Below are positions 25,143 to 34,741 of a stretch of DNA of 64,000 nucleotides, piece by piece. Position numbers and translations under genes: made by a program. This DNA is from Hyphomicrobiaceae bacterium. Lineage in GTDB: Bacteria; Pseudomonadota; Alphaproteobacteria; Rhizobiales; Hyphomicrobiaceae. Location of the stretch: the NCBI GenBank assembly GCA_021730785.1, contig JAKFWF010000018.1, forward strand, positions 35,462 through 99,461. Direction: 5' to 3'. Each line of letters starts with the position of its first letter. Position 1 is the stretch's first letter. The notes beneath the pieces are model-generated. The model was not told where the DNA came from. It did not search any database and saw nothing but the letters and a program-made list of their open reading frames with translations.

Positions 25143-26438
25143 ATGACCAAGAGATTTCAAAAGTCTGGATTGCTTGGAACAGTTGCCGTTACGGCTCTAG
25201 CTGCCGGAGCCTCCGCAGCGCTCGCCGGCGGTTTCGCCATTCGCGAGCAGTCTGCCGAGAGCCAGGGCGCTTCGTTCGCCGGCAACGCGGCCAGCACCAG
25301 TCTCGGTGCCATGTACTGGAACCCTGCAGCTGCGGCCAACAAGTCCGGTCCGGGGATCAACACGGAATCGAACTACTCGTTCATCGTGCCGAAGTCATAC
25401 CTGACCGTTGACGAGATTTCGGGGCCGGCTACAGCGTCGCCTCTGGTGCGGGGCTCCTTTGCAGCTGCGCCGAGCGCCAGCGACATCGGCAAGCCAGCAA
25501 TCGTGCCGGCCAGTTATGCCAGTTATCAGCTGACCAATAAATTATTCTTGGGCCTCAGTTTGAACTCGGGCTTCGGCTTGAAGACCGAACCGAGAGAGGG
25601 GCAGTATGATGGCGCCGTTCTCGGCCGTACGTCATCGCTGTTCACCACGGGTGCGTCGCCGACCTTTGCCTACGTAATCGCTCCCGGCATCACGATCGGT
25701 GCTGGCGCGCAGATCAACTACGCCAAGGGTGTATTTAAGTTCGCCACTGGTTTGCCGCAGCAGCCCACCACCTCGTATGCCGGTGAGGACTTTGGCTTTG
25801 GTGCGACCGCTGGTATCTTGCTGCAGCCTGCTGAAGGTACGCGCATCGGTCTCGGCTGGCGCTCGGCCGTCGACTACCAACTTGAGGGTACGTTCAATCA
25901 GCCCACGACTGCAGTCACTGGACCAGGCAGGTTCTATACAGGACGTGTCGACCTGAAGTTGCCCGACATCGCTACGCTCAGCCTCAATCAAGCAATCACC
26001 AAGGATGTCCGCCTGCTCGGCACGTTCGAGTGGACCAACTGGAGCCGCTTCCAGGAACTCCGCGTGCGGGCCCGTGACGGCGGCATTGCCGACGTGGTCA
26101 TCCCAGCCAATTGGCAGGACGGCTATTTCTTCTCTGTTGGAACTGAGTACGACTATAGCAAAAGCCTGACATGGCGCGCGGGCTTTGCATATGAGATTTC
26201 GCCGATTGGATCTGCAAGGGATCGTCTGACGGCCGTTCCGGACGCCGACCGTTATTGGCTGAGCGGCGGCCTGACATACAAATTGACTCAGGCGACTACG
26301 ATCGATGTCGGCTACTCGCATGTGTTTATCGACGACTCGCGCTTCCTGCGCGACAATTCGACTGGCACTCTGACCTTGGGTGGTTCGGTTCAATCATCCT
26401 CAGATATTTTCACGTTCGGTATGAAGTCGAAGTTCTGA
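25143..26438 (+). CDS. FadL/TodX/OmpP1-family outer membrane transport protein
   Basis: A 431-residue beta-barrel of the FadL family, taking up hydrophobic compounds such as long-chain fatty acids across the outer membrane. The signal peptide KSGLLGTVAVTALAAGASAA ends near residue 28, and the mature protein begins with the family hatch sequence GGFAIREQSAESQGASFAG, followed by the NPA motif in GAMYWNPAAAANKSG. The barrel strands are evident from alternating patterns such as RIGLGWRSAVDYQLEGTF, VGYSHVFIDDSRFLR, and the last strand SDIFTFGMKSKF ends in Phe as expected for BAM recognition. A strong ribosome site precedes it and a perfect 10-bp hairpin follows, so it is likely a single-gene transcript. 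The gene is lower in GC than its neighbours. Confidence 0.93.
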   Translation: MTKRFQKSGLLGTVAVTALAAGASAALAGGFAIREQSAESQGASFAGNAASTSLGAMYWNPAAAANKSGPGINTESNYSFIVPKSYLTVDEISGPATASPLVRGSFAAAPSASDIGKPAIVPASYASYQLTNKLFLGLSLNSGFGLKTEPREGQYDGAVLGRTSSLFTTGASPTFAYVIAPGITIGAGAQINYAKGVFKFATGLPQQPTTSYAGEDFGFGATAGILLQPAEGTRIGLGWRSAVDYQLEGTFNQPTTAVTGPGRFYTGRVDLKLPDIATLSLNQAITKDVRLLGTFEWTNWSRFQELRVRARDGGIADVVIPANWQDGYFFSVGTEYDYSKSLTWRAGFAYEISPIGSARDRLTAVPDADRYWLSGGLTYKLTQATTIDVGYSHVFIDDSRFLRDNSTGTLTLGGSVQSSSDIFTFGMKSKF

Positions 26439-26481
26439 TCTCCGTTCAAACCAGCGGCCCGAAACTGATGGCCACCTTTGC

Positions 26482-26505
26482 AAGCCGACCCCAACGGGTC
26501 GGCTT
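26482..26505 (+). terminator. Hairpin terminator after the fadL gene
   Basis: AAGCCGACCC (26482-26491), loop CAAC, and GGGTCGGCTT (26496-26505) form a perfect ten-pair stem, 44 bp after the stop codon. Only a short T-rich end follows, so termination may be partial or factor-assisted. Confidence 0.7.
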
Positions 26506-26598
26506 GTGCGTTCTAAGACCGCGCGTTGCAGTGGTTGACGGCGCCACGCCCATACCGTCTAGTCCGCGCGTCATGATCGAGAGAACGAGGGGCCGCGT

Positions 26599-27588
26599 AT
26601 GCAGGGCAGATTACCGACCTATGAGGATGTGCTCAGCGCCGCCGAGCGTCTCTCTGTTCTTGCGGTGAAGACGCCGCTGATCGAGCATCCAGCCCTCAAT
26701 GCGCGCACCGGCGGACGCATCCTGCTGAAGGCGGAAAACTTGCAGCGCGTCGGTGCATTCAAGTTCCGTGGCGCTTATAATGCCGTGTCGCGCATCGATC
26801 GCACAGCGTTCCCAGGCGGTGCGGTTGCCTGTTCCTCCGGTAATCACGCCCAGGGCGTGGCGGCGGCTGCCACGCTGTGCGAGGTGCCGTCGGTCGTGGT
26901 GATGCCGTCCGACGCGCCAAAGTTGAAGATCGCACGGACCAAGGCGTTCGGCGCCCACGTGCACCTCTACGATCGCGACAAAGAGGACCGCGAAGCGATC
27001 GCGCACCGCTATTGCGCGGAGCGCAAGGCCGCCTTCATCCATCCCTTCGACGACATTCACGTCATGGCCGGACAGGGCACCGCCGGGATGGAGTTGATGG
27101 CCCAGGCGAAGGCGCTTAGAGCAATACCGGACGCGGTTTTGGTCTGTTGCTCAGGCGGTGGATTGGCGGCCGGGGTGGCACTTGCCGTCAAGCACGCCAA
27201 TGCCGCCACGGAGGTCTACACCGTCGAGCCCGCAGGCTTCGACGATTTCGCCCGCTCGTTGAAAAGCGGCAAACCTGAGAAAAATGCACAGATGTCGGGG
27301 TCGATTTGCGACTCGCTGCAGGCCAACGGTCCGGGCAAGCTGACGTTCGCCATCGCGCAGCAGACGATGCAGGGTGGCCTCGTGATCACGGACGACGAAG
27401 CGCGCGCCGCCATGCGCTTTGCCTACCACGAGCTGAAGCTGGTGTTGGAACCGGGCGGCGCCGCAGCCCTCGCAGCCGTCCTGTCAGGCAAACTGCCGAC
27501 GGCCGGACGCACGATTGCCTGCATCCTCTCGGGCGGCAATGTCGATCCGGCCCAGTTCGCCGCGATCATAACGGCCGAAGCCGCCTGA
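26599..27588 (+). CDS. Threonine/serine dehydratase, PLP fold type II
   Basis: A 329-residue pyridoxal-phosphate enzyme that deaminates threonine or serine to 2-oxobutyrate or pyruvate plus ammonia. The PLP lysine is Lys55 in GAFKFRGAYNAVSR, the substrate loop is ACSSGNHAQGVAAA, the phosphate-binding glycine loop is VCCSGGGLAAGVAL, and LEPGGAAALAAVL and CILSGGNVD close the active site. It lacks the C-terminal ACT-like regulatory domain of biosynthetic IlvA, so it is of the short, catabolic type (TdcB, or serine racemase-like). ATG 26599 follows AGGGG at a good distance. It appears to be a single-gene unit between the fadL terminator and a convergent gene. Confidence 0.92.
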   Translation: MQGRLPTYEDVLSAAERLSVLAVKTPLIEHPALNARTGGRILLKAENLQRVGAFKFRGAYNAVSRIDRTAFPGGAVACSSGNHAQGVAAAATLCEVPSVVVMPSDAPKLKIARTKAFGAHVHLYDRDKEDREAIAHRYCAERKAAFIHPFDDIHVMAGQGTAGMELMAQAKALRAIPDAVLVCCSGGGLAAGVALAVKHANAATEVYTVEPAGFDDFARSLKSGKPEKNAQMSGSICDSLQANGPGKLTFAIAQQTMQGGLVITDDEARAAMRFAYHELKLVLEPGGAAALAAVLSGKLPTAGRTIACILSGGNVDPAQFAAIITAEAA

Positions 27589-27626
27589 GCCAGTACCGTG
27601 ACTGCGCTGTGAACCCGGATTGCTGC

Positions 27627-28205
27627 TCAACCTGCTGAGCGCGCCGTTGTCTCGACCTCGGCTTCGAGATGGATCGTCTGCAGGATGCCATCGAGGCGAG
27701 CCATTGCTGCATCAAGGGCTGTGGCAACATCGGTCGCGCGCTTGGACTGGGCCGACTGACTCACACTATGCGCGTAGATTTCCGACGCCAGTTTGGCGAT
27801 CTGCTGGCAGGCCGCTTCGTTGACCGGCGCCGACTGTAGCGTCCAGGCCATCTGGTGCAGGCTTTCGACCGACCTGAGGATCGCGGCAGGCGCAGGCTCC
27901 GCCGATTGCACATCGGGCTTGGCCGTGACGCGGGCGCGCGCGGCGGTGAGTTCGCCGCGCAGCGAGGTAATTTCCGTCTTGAGCTGGCCGAGAAGGGCTG
28001 GCGGCTGCCGCAGCGACGACTGCAGCTTGGAAAGTGCATCATCGAGGCGCTCGCTATCGACGCGGCGGGCACGCTTGCTGTGTTCGACGAGGAACCAGCG
28101 ACCGAGCGCACTTCCGAGAAGCGCCTGTTCGATCGAGCTGTATTCCGCCTCGACGTCGGTGCCAGCTGGCAGGGAAGGTTGAGGAGAGGCGGGCATGGCG
28201 CTCAT
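27627..28205 (-). CDS. Conserved helical protein of unknown function
   Basis: A 192-residue soluble protein from ATG 28205 (ATG 28196 is also possible). The N-terminal part YSSIEQALLGSALGRWFLVE and EHSKRARRVDSERLDDALSK recurs in uncharacterised alphaproteobacterial proteins. It is followed by a short coiled coil (LKTEITSLRGELTAARARV, about residues 77-95) and a C-terminal helical region (SVESLHQMAWTLQSAPVNE onward) whose layout recalls CheZ-like or chemotaxis-associated helical bundles, without the catalytic residues of CheZ being identifiable. No chemotaxis genes are adjacent. It is convergent with the threonine dehydratase gene and divergent from an MFS permease. Confidence 0.65.
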   Translation of the reverse strand: MSAMPASPQPSLPAGTDVEAEYSSIEQALLGSALGRWFLVEHSKRARRVDSERLDDALSKLQSSLRQPPALLGQLKTEITSLRGELTAARARVTAKPDVQSAEPAPAAILRSVESLHQMAWTLQSAPVNEAACQQIAKLASEIYAHSVSQSAQSKRATDVATALDAAMARLDGILQTIHLEAEVETTARSAG

Positions 28206-28323
28206 GGCATCCGTTGGCTAGGAGTGGCGGCAATCATCGCAATGATGGTGCAGGTGAAGGTGCCAGTCATTTACGCGATTCGGTGTGGGGGCGACGGCTG
28301 GTCGTGGTCGCAAAGGGGGATGT

Positions 28324-29502
28324 GTGGGGCTTGAGCAACGCTTTTTCGCCTGGCGGGTCGGCGCCTTCTTCGGCGCCCTGTGCCTCGTCTATGGCGTCTC
28401 GGTGCCTTACCTGCCGGTCTACCTGGATGCGTCCGGCCTGACCGCGCTCGAGATCGGGGTGATCTCATCGGCGCCCCTGTTCCTGCGCTTGTTCCTGACG
28501 CCGGGCTTCGCCATCTATGCAGATCAGAATGCCTGCCACCGTGGCATGATCATCGCCCTGACCTGCACTGCTGCCGGCGCGATCGCATTGCTGGCCGGCG
28601 CGCGCGGGTTCTGGCCGCTGCTGATCTGCGTGGCGGCATTTCAGGTCGCGGTACAATCGGTGATGCCGCTGGTCGAGGCGATTGCGCTGGCCGGCGTGAA
28701 GCGGGCCGGGCACGACTACGGACGCATGCGACTGTGCGGCTCGGTGACGTTCATCGTCGCCACCATCGTCGGCGCCTGGGTGGTCGAGGGCCAAGGGGCG
28801 GCATCGGTCGTGGCGCTGCTCGCCGCGGCGACGCTTGCGACACTGGTCGCGTCATTCGCGCTGCCGACGCCACAGGCGACCGAGAGCCGGACGCCGGTGC
28901 GCAAGCTGGAGTTCAAGTCCGCCTACGAACTGGCGGCATCCCGCCCGATCCTGATGTTCCTGCTGGCGGCGGGTGCGGCGCAATCGGCGCATGCGGTGTT
29001 TTACGCCTTCGGGGTCTTGCATTGGCGCAGCAACGGCGTGCCGGCCGCCTGGATCGGCACACTATGGTCGATCGGTGTGATCGCCGAGATCATTCTGTTC
29101 TGGTACTCGGCGGCCGTGCTGCGTCACGTGCGAGCCGTCGACCTGATTGCCATCGGCGCCGCGGCATCTGTGGTGCGGTGGACCGCGATGGCGTTCGATC
29201 CGCCCTTAGCTCTCCTCATTCCACTGCAGATCCTGCACGGGCTGACCTACGGTGCAAGCCACCTCGGCGCCATGCACTTCATCAAGGATCGGGTGCCAGA
29301 AGGGCAGGCGGGAACCGCCCAGGCCCTCTACTCGACGGTCACCGCCGGCGTCGGCATGGGGCTCGCGCTGCTGCTCGCGGGCTTCGCCTACCAGCGTCTG
29401 GGCGGGCTCAGCTATCTGACAATGGCAGTGTTGGCGCTGCCCGCCCTGGCCGCGGCCCTGGTGCTGCGCCGCGAACAGTTGGCGACGGTGGGGACTAATT
29501 GA
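28324..29502 (+). CDS. MFS transporter (MFS_1-like, HcaT/LacY-related)
   Basis: Twelve-segment major facilitator permease of 392 residues. GTG 28324 is chosen because an AAGGGGGA ribosome site lies just upstream and the protein then begins GLEQRFFAWRVGAFFGALCL, the usual start of the family; GTG 28285 would add 13 unlikely residues. Visible features include PYLPVYLDASGLTALEIGV in the first loop, LFLRLFLTPGFAIYADQ (degenerate motif A), and the central SRTPVRKLEFKSAYELAAS between the two halves. The closest named relatives are the phenylpropionate-type HcaT group, but substrate cannot be read from sequence. The stop overlaps the end of the convergent 976-residue gene by eight bases. Confidence 0.88.
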   Translation: MGLEQRFFAWRVGAFFGALCLVYGVSVPYLPVYLDASGLTALEIGVISSAPLFLRLFLTPGFAIYADQNACHRGMIIALTCTAAGAIALLAGARGFWPLLICVAAFQVAVQSVMPLVEAIALAGVKRAGHDYGRMRLCGSVTFIVATIVGAWVVEGQGAASVVALLAAATLATLVASFALPTPQATESRTPVRKLEFKSAYELAASRPILMFLLAAGAAQSAHAVFYAFGVLHWRSNGVPAAWIGTLWSIGVIAEIILFWYSAAVLRHVRAVDLIAIGAAASVVRWTAMAFDPPLALLIPLQILHGLTYGASHLGAMHFIKDRVPEGQAGTAQALYSTVTAGVGMGLALLLAGFAYQRLGGLSYLTMAVLALPALAAALVLRREQLATVGTN

Positions 29503-32425
29503 GCCGGCCGCTGACGTGGGCCAGGAACAGATAGACACGCCCCGTATCCGAGGTCAGTTGGGTCTGGGTCAGGCGGCCGGTGGGGTCGCGCTGGTCACTC
29601 TCGCCGAGGATGCGCTCGTAATCGACCAGATAGCGGTTGACCGTCTGCTGGAACTCCAGGTCGGAGCGGAACCGGCGGGAGATTTCGTCGAATGCGACCC
29701 GCCCCTCGGCGGTGTAGATGCTGCGCACCATCACGCCGCGCTGGCCGGCTCGGAACCGGGTCCAGATCGCAGCGGCTGTCGCCGGGTCGAGCGCGCGTGA
29801 AATGGCGTCGACGTTGAGGCCGCCGCTTTGCTGAGCGGTCATGGGCGCCGGTCCGGATGCAACGGGAGGCCGCGGTGCGCCACGGCCGACACCGGCACCA
29901 TCTTCATTCGAAGCCCGAGCCAGAAGATCGCCGAGCGACCAGCCGGTGCGGCCATCGGCACCCGCCGGAGCACTATTGGCAATCGGCGCTGCAGCCATCT
30001 GTGGCGGTTGCTGCGGGGGCTGCATGAATGCTGGTTGCGGGGCTTGCCTTTGGCCCATCTCCTGCGCCAGGCTGGTGCCGAGTGAAGCGAGGTTGCGGCC
30101 GGTCGGCTGTTCCCGCGATGGCCCCGGATAGGGCGAGGAGCCTAGCGGTAGCGGTGCTGCTGGCTCTGCTGGTGGCATCACGTCGCGTCGCGTGGCTTCG
30201 CGGTTGGTGAGGCTCGACAACTGTTCGAGCGCGCGCAGCTGGTCGCCCAGCGCCCGGCGCATGGCGTCGGCACTGTCGCGCGTGGTCGCCGGCAAACTCT
30301 GTACCTGCGCCCGCATCCGCTCCTGCTCCGCTTCGAAGGCGCTGGCGGCGGCGGCGGTCTGGTCCCGCATCTGGGTGGAGGTCGTGGTGAATTGCTGGGT
30401 CAGGCTGCCGAGCTGCTGCGTGACCTCTTGCGACACATTCGAGAACTTAGAGCGCAGGTCGTTCAAGGCACGATCGGCTTCGAAGGAGGCGGATTGCTTC
30501 ATGCGCTCGATCTCGGCGATGGTCGAGCGTGACTGGGCTTGCGCGCCACTCGCCAGTTCGGCGGTGATCTGGCGTGCCCGCGTTTCGGCTTCGGACAGGG
30601 AGCCCTCGAGCGACGTCGAATAGCCCTGCATGAAACGCGACAGATCCTCCGCCTTACTGGTCATGCGCTCCAGCGTCTGACCCAATTCGGCCTGGCGATT
30701 CTGCAAGGTGGAATCGATCTTGTAGTTCGCCGTCTCCAGGGCATTAGCGGCCTTCATGATGGCCTGGCCCTGGTTCTCGAAGCGATTGGTCACGCCATTG
30801 ATCTGCCCGAGCATGTTCTCGGAAACGTTCTTCAGCAGTTCCGACTGGCTGGCGAGCCCCTCGATCGCCTTCAGCGACTGTTTCGTGATGCTTTCGCTGG
30901 AGCGGCGCACCGCGTTGATGCCGTGCATGAGAGTTTCGTCGAGTTCGACCGCCTTCTTGCCGATCGTATCGCTCATGGCGCGCGCATGGTGGTCCATAAC
31001 GTGCGTGATGGTATTGGCCTGACTGCCGATCGTGTCGCTGATGCGTTGGGCATGATGCTCCATCGCGTGCGTGAGCGCATTGGCGCGCTCGCCGACGGCG
31101 GTGTCGATCGACATGGTGGAGCGCATGATCGATTCATCGAACAGGCGCAGGCGCTCCGAGAAGGCGTTATCCAGCGTCTTCGTGCGTTCGACGAGTTGGC
31201 CATCGAGCGCCTGGGCGCGGTTGGCCAGCGTGGTATCGAGGGCGCGGGCATATTCCTCGAACACGGTCTGCAGCGTCTCGGTACGGCCGCCGATCGTCGA
31301 GTCGATCGACTGCATGTACGTCGCAAACATCTGCTCCATCTGCTGACTGCGACCGGAAAGTGCGTTGCCGAGTGCACCTGTGTAGTTTTCCAGCACCGCC
31401 TGCAGCTGCTGGGTTCGGCCGCCCAGCGCCGACTCCAGATTGCCGGTCTGCATCGCCATCGACGTTTCGAGCTGGGTGAGGTTCTGTCCCGCCCCCTCGA
31501 TGATGCGGGCGAGCTTGATCTGCTGGTCGTTCAGCTTGTCGATCAGCGCGGGTACTTGTCCAGCAAGCGTCTGCAAGGTGCCGGACACCCGGTCGCCGGT
31601 GGTGATCAGCGCGTTGCGCTCGCCCGCCAGTTCCTGAATCAAGCCGCGGATCTTGCGCTCATTTTCCTCATAGGACCGTTCGAGCGCGGTCACTTCGTTG
31701 TGAACCAGTGCCTCCAACTCGCCGGCACGCCCGAGCGCGCGACCAACCGCATCGTTCATGAACGAAACTTGGCGCCGCACGGCCTGGCCAAGCGAAGCGA
31801 CGGACTGCTCGGCCATTCTGTCCGGTTCAGCAAGCCGGACCGCGACCTCCGTCATGGCTGTCGAGCGAAGTTTGAGCTCGTCGGTCCGCCATGCGAGCAC
31901 CGCCAGGAACCAGAACAGGGCAATCGGTCCGAGCAGCGTTGCAACGGCGCCGAGCGAATTGCCGCGGTTGAGGATCTCACCCACCGTGCGGCCGTTGAGC
32001 AGGTCGGGGCCGACCAGGAACCACACGAAGCCGAGCCCCATGGCAAGCCACACCCCGGAGGCCGCGGCCGCCAGCGTAAAGGGTCGGTTCGACGGCTTCT
32101 GGTTGAGCGCGTAGATCAGGCCGCCGATCGAGGGCGCATCGTCATTGGCCGCGATCCGCCCGCGCGACGGCCCGGCAGGGCGCCGCTGGGCCTGCCGGCG
32201 GTCGGCGGGTTCGACGGCGCCGCCATCGGTTTCCGTTGACGCAGGTTGGGTCCGCGGGCGCGCCGCAATATTGGGTTTGGGTGCCGCCGGGCGGTTGGCC
32301 ACGGCCCCCTGTACGTCGGGCGCGCGTGCCGGCAGCGGGGGCGGCACGCTGACCGCGCGCGGCTCCTCTGCTACCGCCGTGGGGAGCGGTGCGTTGCCGC
32401 GCACTGTCTTGGAATCCTGCGCCAT
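29495..32425 (-). CDS. Large membrane-anchored coiled-coil repeat protein of unknown function
   Basis: A 976-residue protein from ATG 32425. Layout: a disordered Pro/Ala-rich cytoplasmic head (1-110); two membrane helices, TLAAAASGVWLAMGLGFVWF (about 117-136) and VATLLGPIALFWFLAVLAW (about 161-179); a very long helical coiled coil (about 185-730) built in part from imperfect repeats such as GGRTQQLQAVLENYTGALG, GRSQQMEQMFATYMQSI, GGRTETLQTVFEEYARALD and NRAQALDGQLVERTKTLD; a disordered Pro/Gln-rich linker (about 740-890); and a conserved C-terminal domain with GQRGVMVRSIYTAEGRVAF and QQTVNRYLVDYERILGESD. Automatic annotation would probably call it apolipoprotein- or kinesin-like. Large proteins with this plan occur in Hyphomicrobiales; a structural or polar role is plausible but unproved. 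Confidence 0.75.
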   Translation of the reverse strand: MAQDSKTVRGNAPLPTAVAEEPRAVSVPPPLPARAPDVQGAVANRPAAPKPNIAARPRTQPASTETDGGAVEPADRRQAQRRPAGPSRGRIAANDDAPSIGGLIYALNQKPSNRPFTLAAAASGVWLAMGLGFVWFLVGPDLLNGRTVGEILNRGNSLGAVATLLGPIALFWFLAVLAWRTDELKLRSTAMTEVAVRLAEPDRMAEQSVASLGQAVRRQVSFMNDAVGRALGRAGELEALVHNEVTALERSYEENERKIRGLIQELAGERNALITTGDRVSGTLQTLAGQVPALIDKLNDQQIKLARIIEGAGQNLTQLETSMAMQTGNLESALGGRTQQLQAVLENYTGALGNALSGRSQQMEQMFATYMQSIDSTIGGRTETLQTVFEEYARALDTTLANRAQALDGQLVERTKTLDNAFSERLRLFDESIMRSTMSIDTAVGERANALTHAMEHHAQRISDTIGSQANTITHVMDHHARAMSDTIGKKAVELDETLMHGINAVRRSSESITKQSLKAIEGLASQSELLKNVSENMLGQINGVTNRFENQGQAIMKAANALETANYKIDSTLQNRQAELGQTLERMTSKAEDLSRFMQGYSTSLEGSLSEAETRARQITAELASGAQAQSRSTIAEIERMKQSASFEADRALNDLRSKFSNVSQEVTQQLGSLTQQFTTTSTQMRDQTAAAASAFEAEQERMRAQVQSLPATTRDSADAMRRALGDQLRALEQLSSLTNREATRRDVMPPAEPAAPLPLGSSPYPGPSREQPTGRNLASLGTSLAQEMGQRQAPQPAFMQPPQQPPQMAAAPIANSAPAGADGRTGWSLGDLLARASNEDGAGVGRGAPRPPVASGPAPMTAQQSGGLNVDAISRALDPATAAAIWTRFRAGQRGVMVRSIYTAEGRVAFDEISRRFRSDLEFQQTVNRYLVDYERILGESDQRDPTGRLTQTQLTSDTGRVYLFLAHVSGRLN

Positions 32426-32758
32426 TCACCCGCCTGGCTTAGACCACGCAAACTACAGGGCCCTATGCATTCCCACTGAACAACGATTGTAGAATCACCC
32501 AACCCTTATCAGCCATTGGCACAAAAATTACCATGCCGAGCTGAGCTATGGCACTTCGATTGTGACCTTTTTCCCCATGCCTTAAGGGGGATAGGCGAGG
32601 TTTGCGGCAGAACCGTGGATCGGACATGGCATTGTCCGGCATTCCAGGTTTCCAACGTGTTGCATCTGATGTGTTAATGAGGACCCATTCGTTTACGCGA
32701 CCTTATTCCCAGCCGGTGCATAACACCAGGGAAGTATGGAGACGCCCTAGCGAGTGCG
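32426..32758. other. Divergent intergenic region, no gene seen
   Basis: Lies between the 976-residue gene (minus) and the Hpt gene (plus). It is richer in A and T than the flanks. It holds an imperfect CCCC...GGGG hairpin near 32574-32591 but no convincing reading frame with a ribosome site. It should contain both promoters. Confidence 0.45.
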
Positions 32759-33145
32759 ATGCCGATGAGCCGTCAAATCCAGGTTGCCGTACACGTTGCT
32801 GCCGACAGCCAATCCGCAGCGCCAGTCGACCTCACGCATCTGCGCCGCTTCACCCTCGGCAATCGCGCCTTGGAGCGGGAGGTGCTACAACTATTCGCCG
32901 ATCAGGCACCAAAGACATTCCAGCACTTGGAAAGTGCCAGTACCGAGAAGGCGTGGCGTGACGCCGCACATACTCTGAAAGGTTCAGCGGCCGCGATCGG
33001 CGCGCTCGCCATTGCGCGCACCGCTGCCGAAGCCGAAGCCCTGCGCGGGGAGCCGAGCGCATGGCCCGACATGCTGCTGCGGTTGGAGGCGGCCTTGGCG
33101 GAGGCCTGCAGCTTCATTCAGTTGAGCAACGCGCAAGGCGTCTGA
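32759..33145 (+). CDS. Hpt (histidine phosphotransfer) domain protein
   Basis: A 128-residue single-domain phosphotransfer protein. The phospho-accepting His71 lies in the signature AHTLKGSAAAIGA, preceded by the helix EVLQLFADQAPKTFQHLESA and followed by LAIARTAAEAEALRGEPSAW, a complete four-helix Hpt bundle. Such proteins relay phosphate from hybrid kinases to response regulators, as ChpT or HPt proteins do; no histidine kinase or response regulator is adjacent, so its partners are encoded elsewhere. ATG 32759 gives the full ORF and ATG 32765 is an alternative; neither has a strong ribosome site. It diverges from the large coiled-coil membrane protein. Confidence 0.85.
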   Translation: MPMSRQIQVAVHVAADSQSAAPVDLTHLRRFTLGNRALEREVLQLFADQAPKTFQHLESASTEKAWRDAAHTLKGSAAAIGALAIARTAAEAEALRGEPSAWPDMLLRLEAALAEACSFIQLSNAQGV

Positions 33146-33294
33146 GGTGTGGGCAGGGGCTTTTTGCAACTGGGTGCGCCACGGGTGCGCTTGTGTTCGC
33201 TTGGCCGACTGTCTAACAGTGCAGGCGCCGAGGTAGCGAGGGGTCGAGCGACGCCCCGCGCCTCGTGAAACGAAGCGCGACAGGGCGTCGAAGC

Positions 33295-33615
33295 ATGGCA
33301 AAGATCACGTTCATACAACCAGATGGCACGTCTCAGACGGTGACCGCCGATCCGGGCTTGACGGTCATGGAAGCGGCCAAGCTCAACGCCATTGCCGGCG
33401 TCGAGGCCGAGTGCGGGGGCGCCTGCGCCTGCGCCACGTGCCACGTTTACATTGACGAAGCATGGCGGGCGAAGACGGGGAAGCCCGCGACCATGGAAGA
33501 AGACATGCTGGATTTCGCTTTCGACGTCCAGGATACCAGTCGCCTCGCCTGCCAGATCAAAGTGACGGCCGATCTCGACGGTCTCGTCGTGCGCGTGCCA
33601 GCCAAACAGTTCTGA
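33295..33615 (+). CDS. [2Fe-2S] ferredoxin, adrenodoxin/Isc type
   Basis: A 106-residue electron carrier from ATG 33295. Cluster ligands are Cys40, Cys46, Cys49 and Cys86, the C-x5-C-x2-C-x36-C spacing of adrenodoxin-type (vertebrate-type) ferredoxins; Cys44 is an extra cysteine in [17 protein letters not shown]. The C-terminal VPAKQF lacks the redox-partner tail of Fdx from the isc operon. The reductase gene begins 69 bp downstream in the same direction, so the two probably form one electron-transfer chain from NADPH. No cytochrome P450 or oxygenase is in the window, so the terminal acceptor is unknown. Confidence 0.93.
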   Translation: MAKITFIQPDGTSQTVTADPGLTVMEAAKLNAIAGVEAECGGACACATCHVYIDEAWRAKTGKPATMEEDMLDFAFDVQDTSRLACQIKVTADLDGLVVRVPAKQF

Positions 33616-34734
<1,119 letters not shown>

Positions 34735-34741
34735 GGTTGCT

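Noticed and set aside
30539..32239. 566-codon plus-strand frame opposite the 976-residue gene
   Set aside because: Composition follows the repeats of the minus-strand gene; no independent features.
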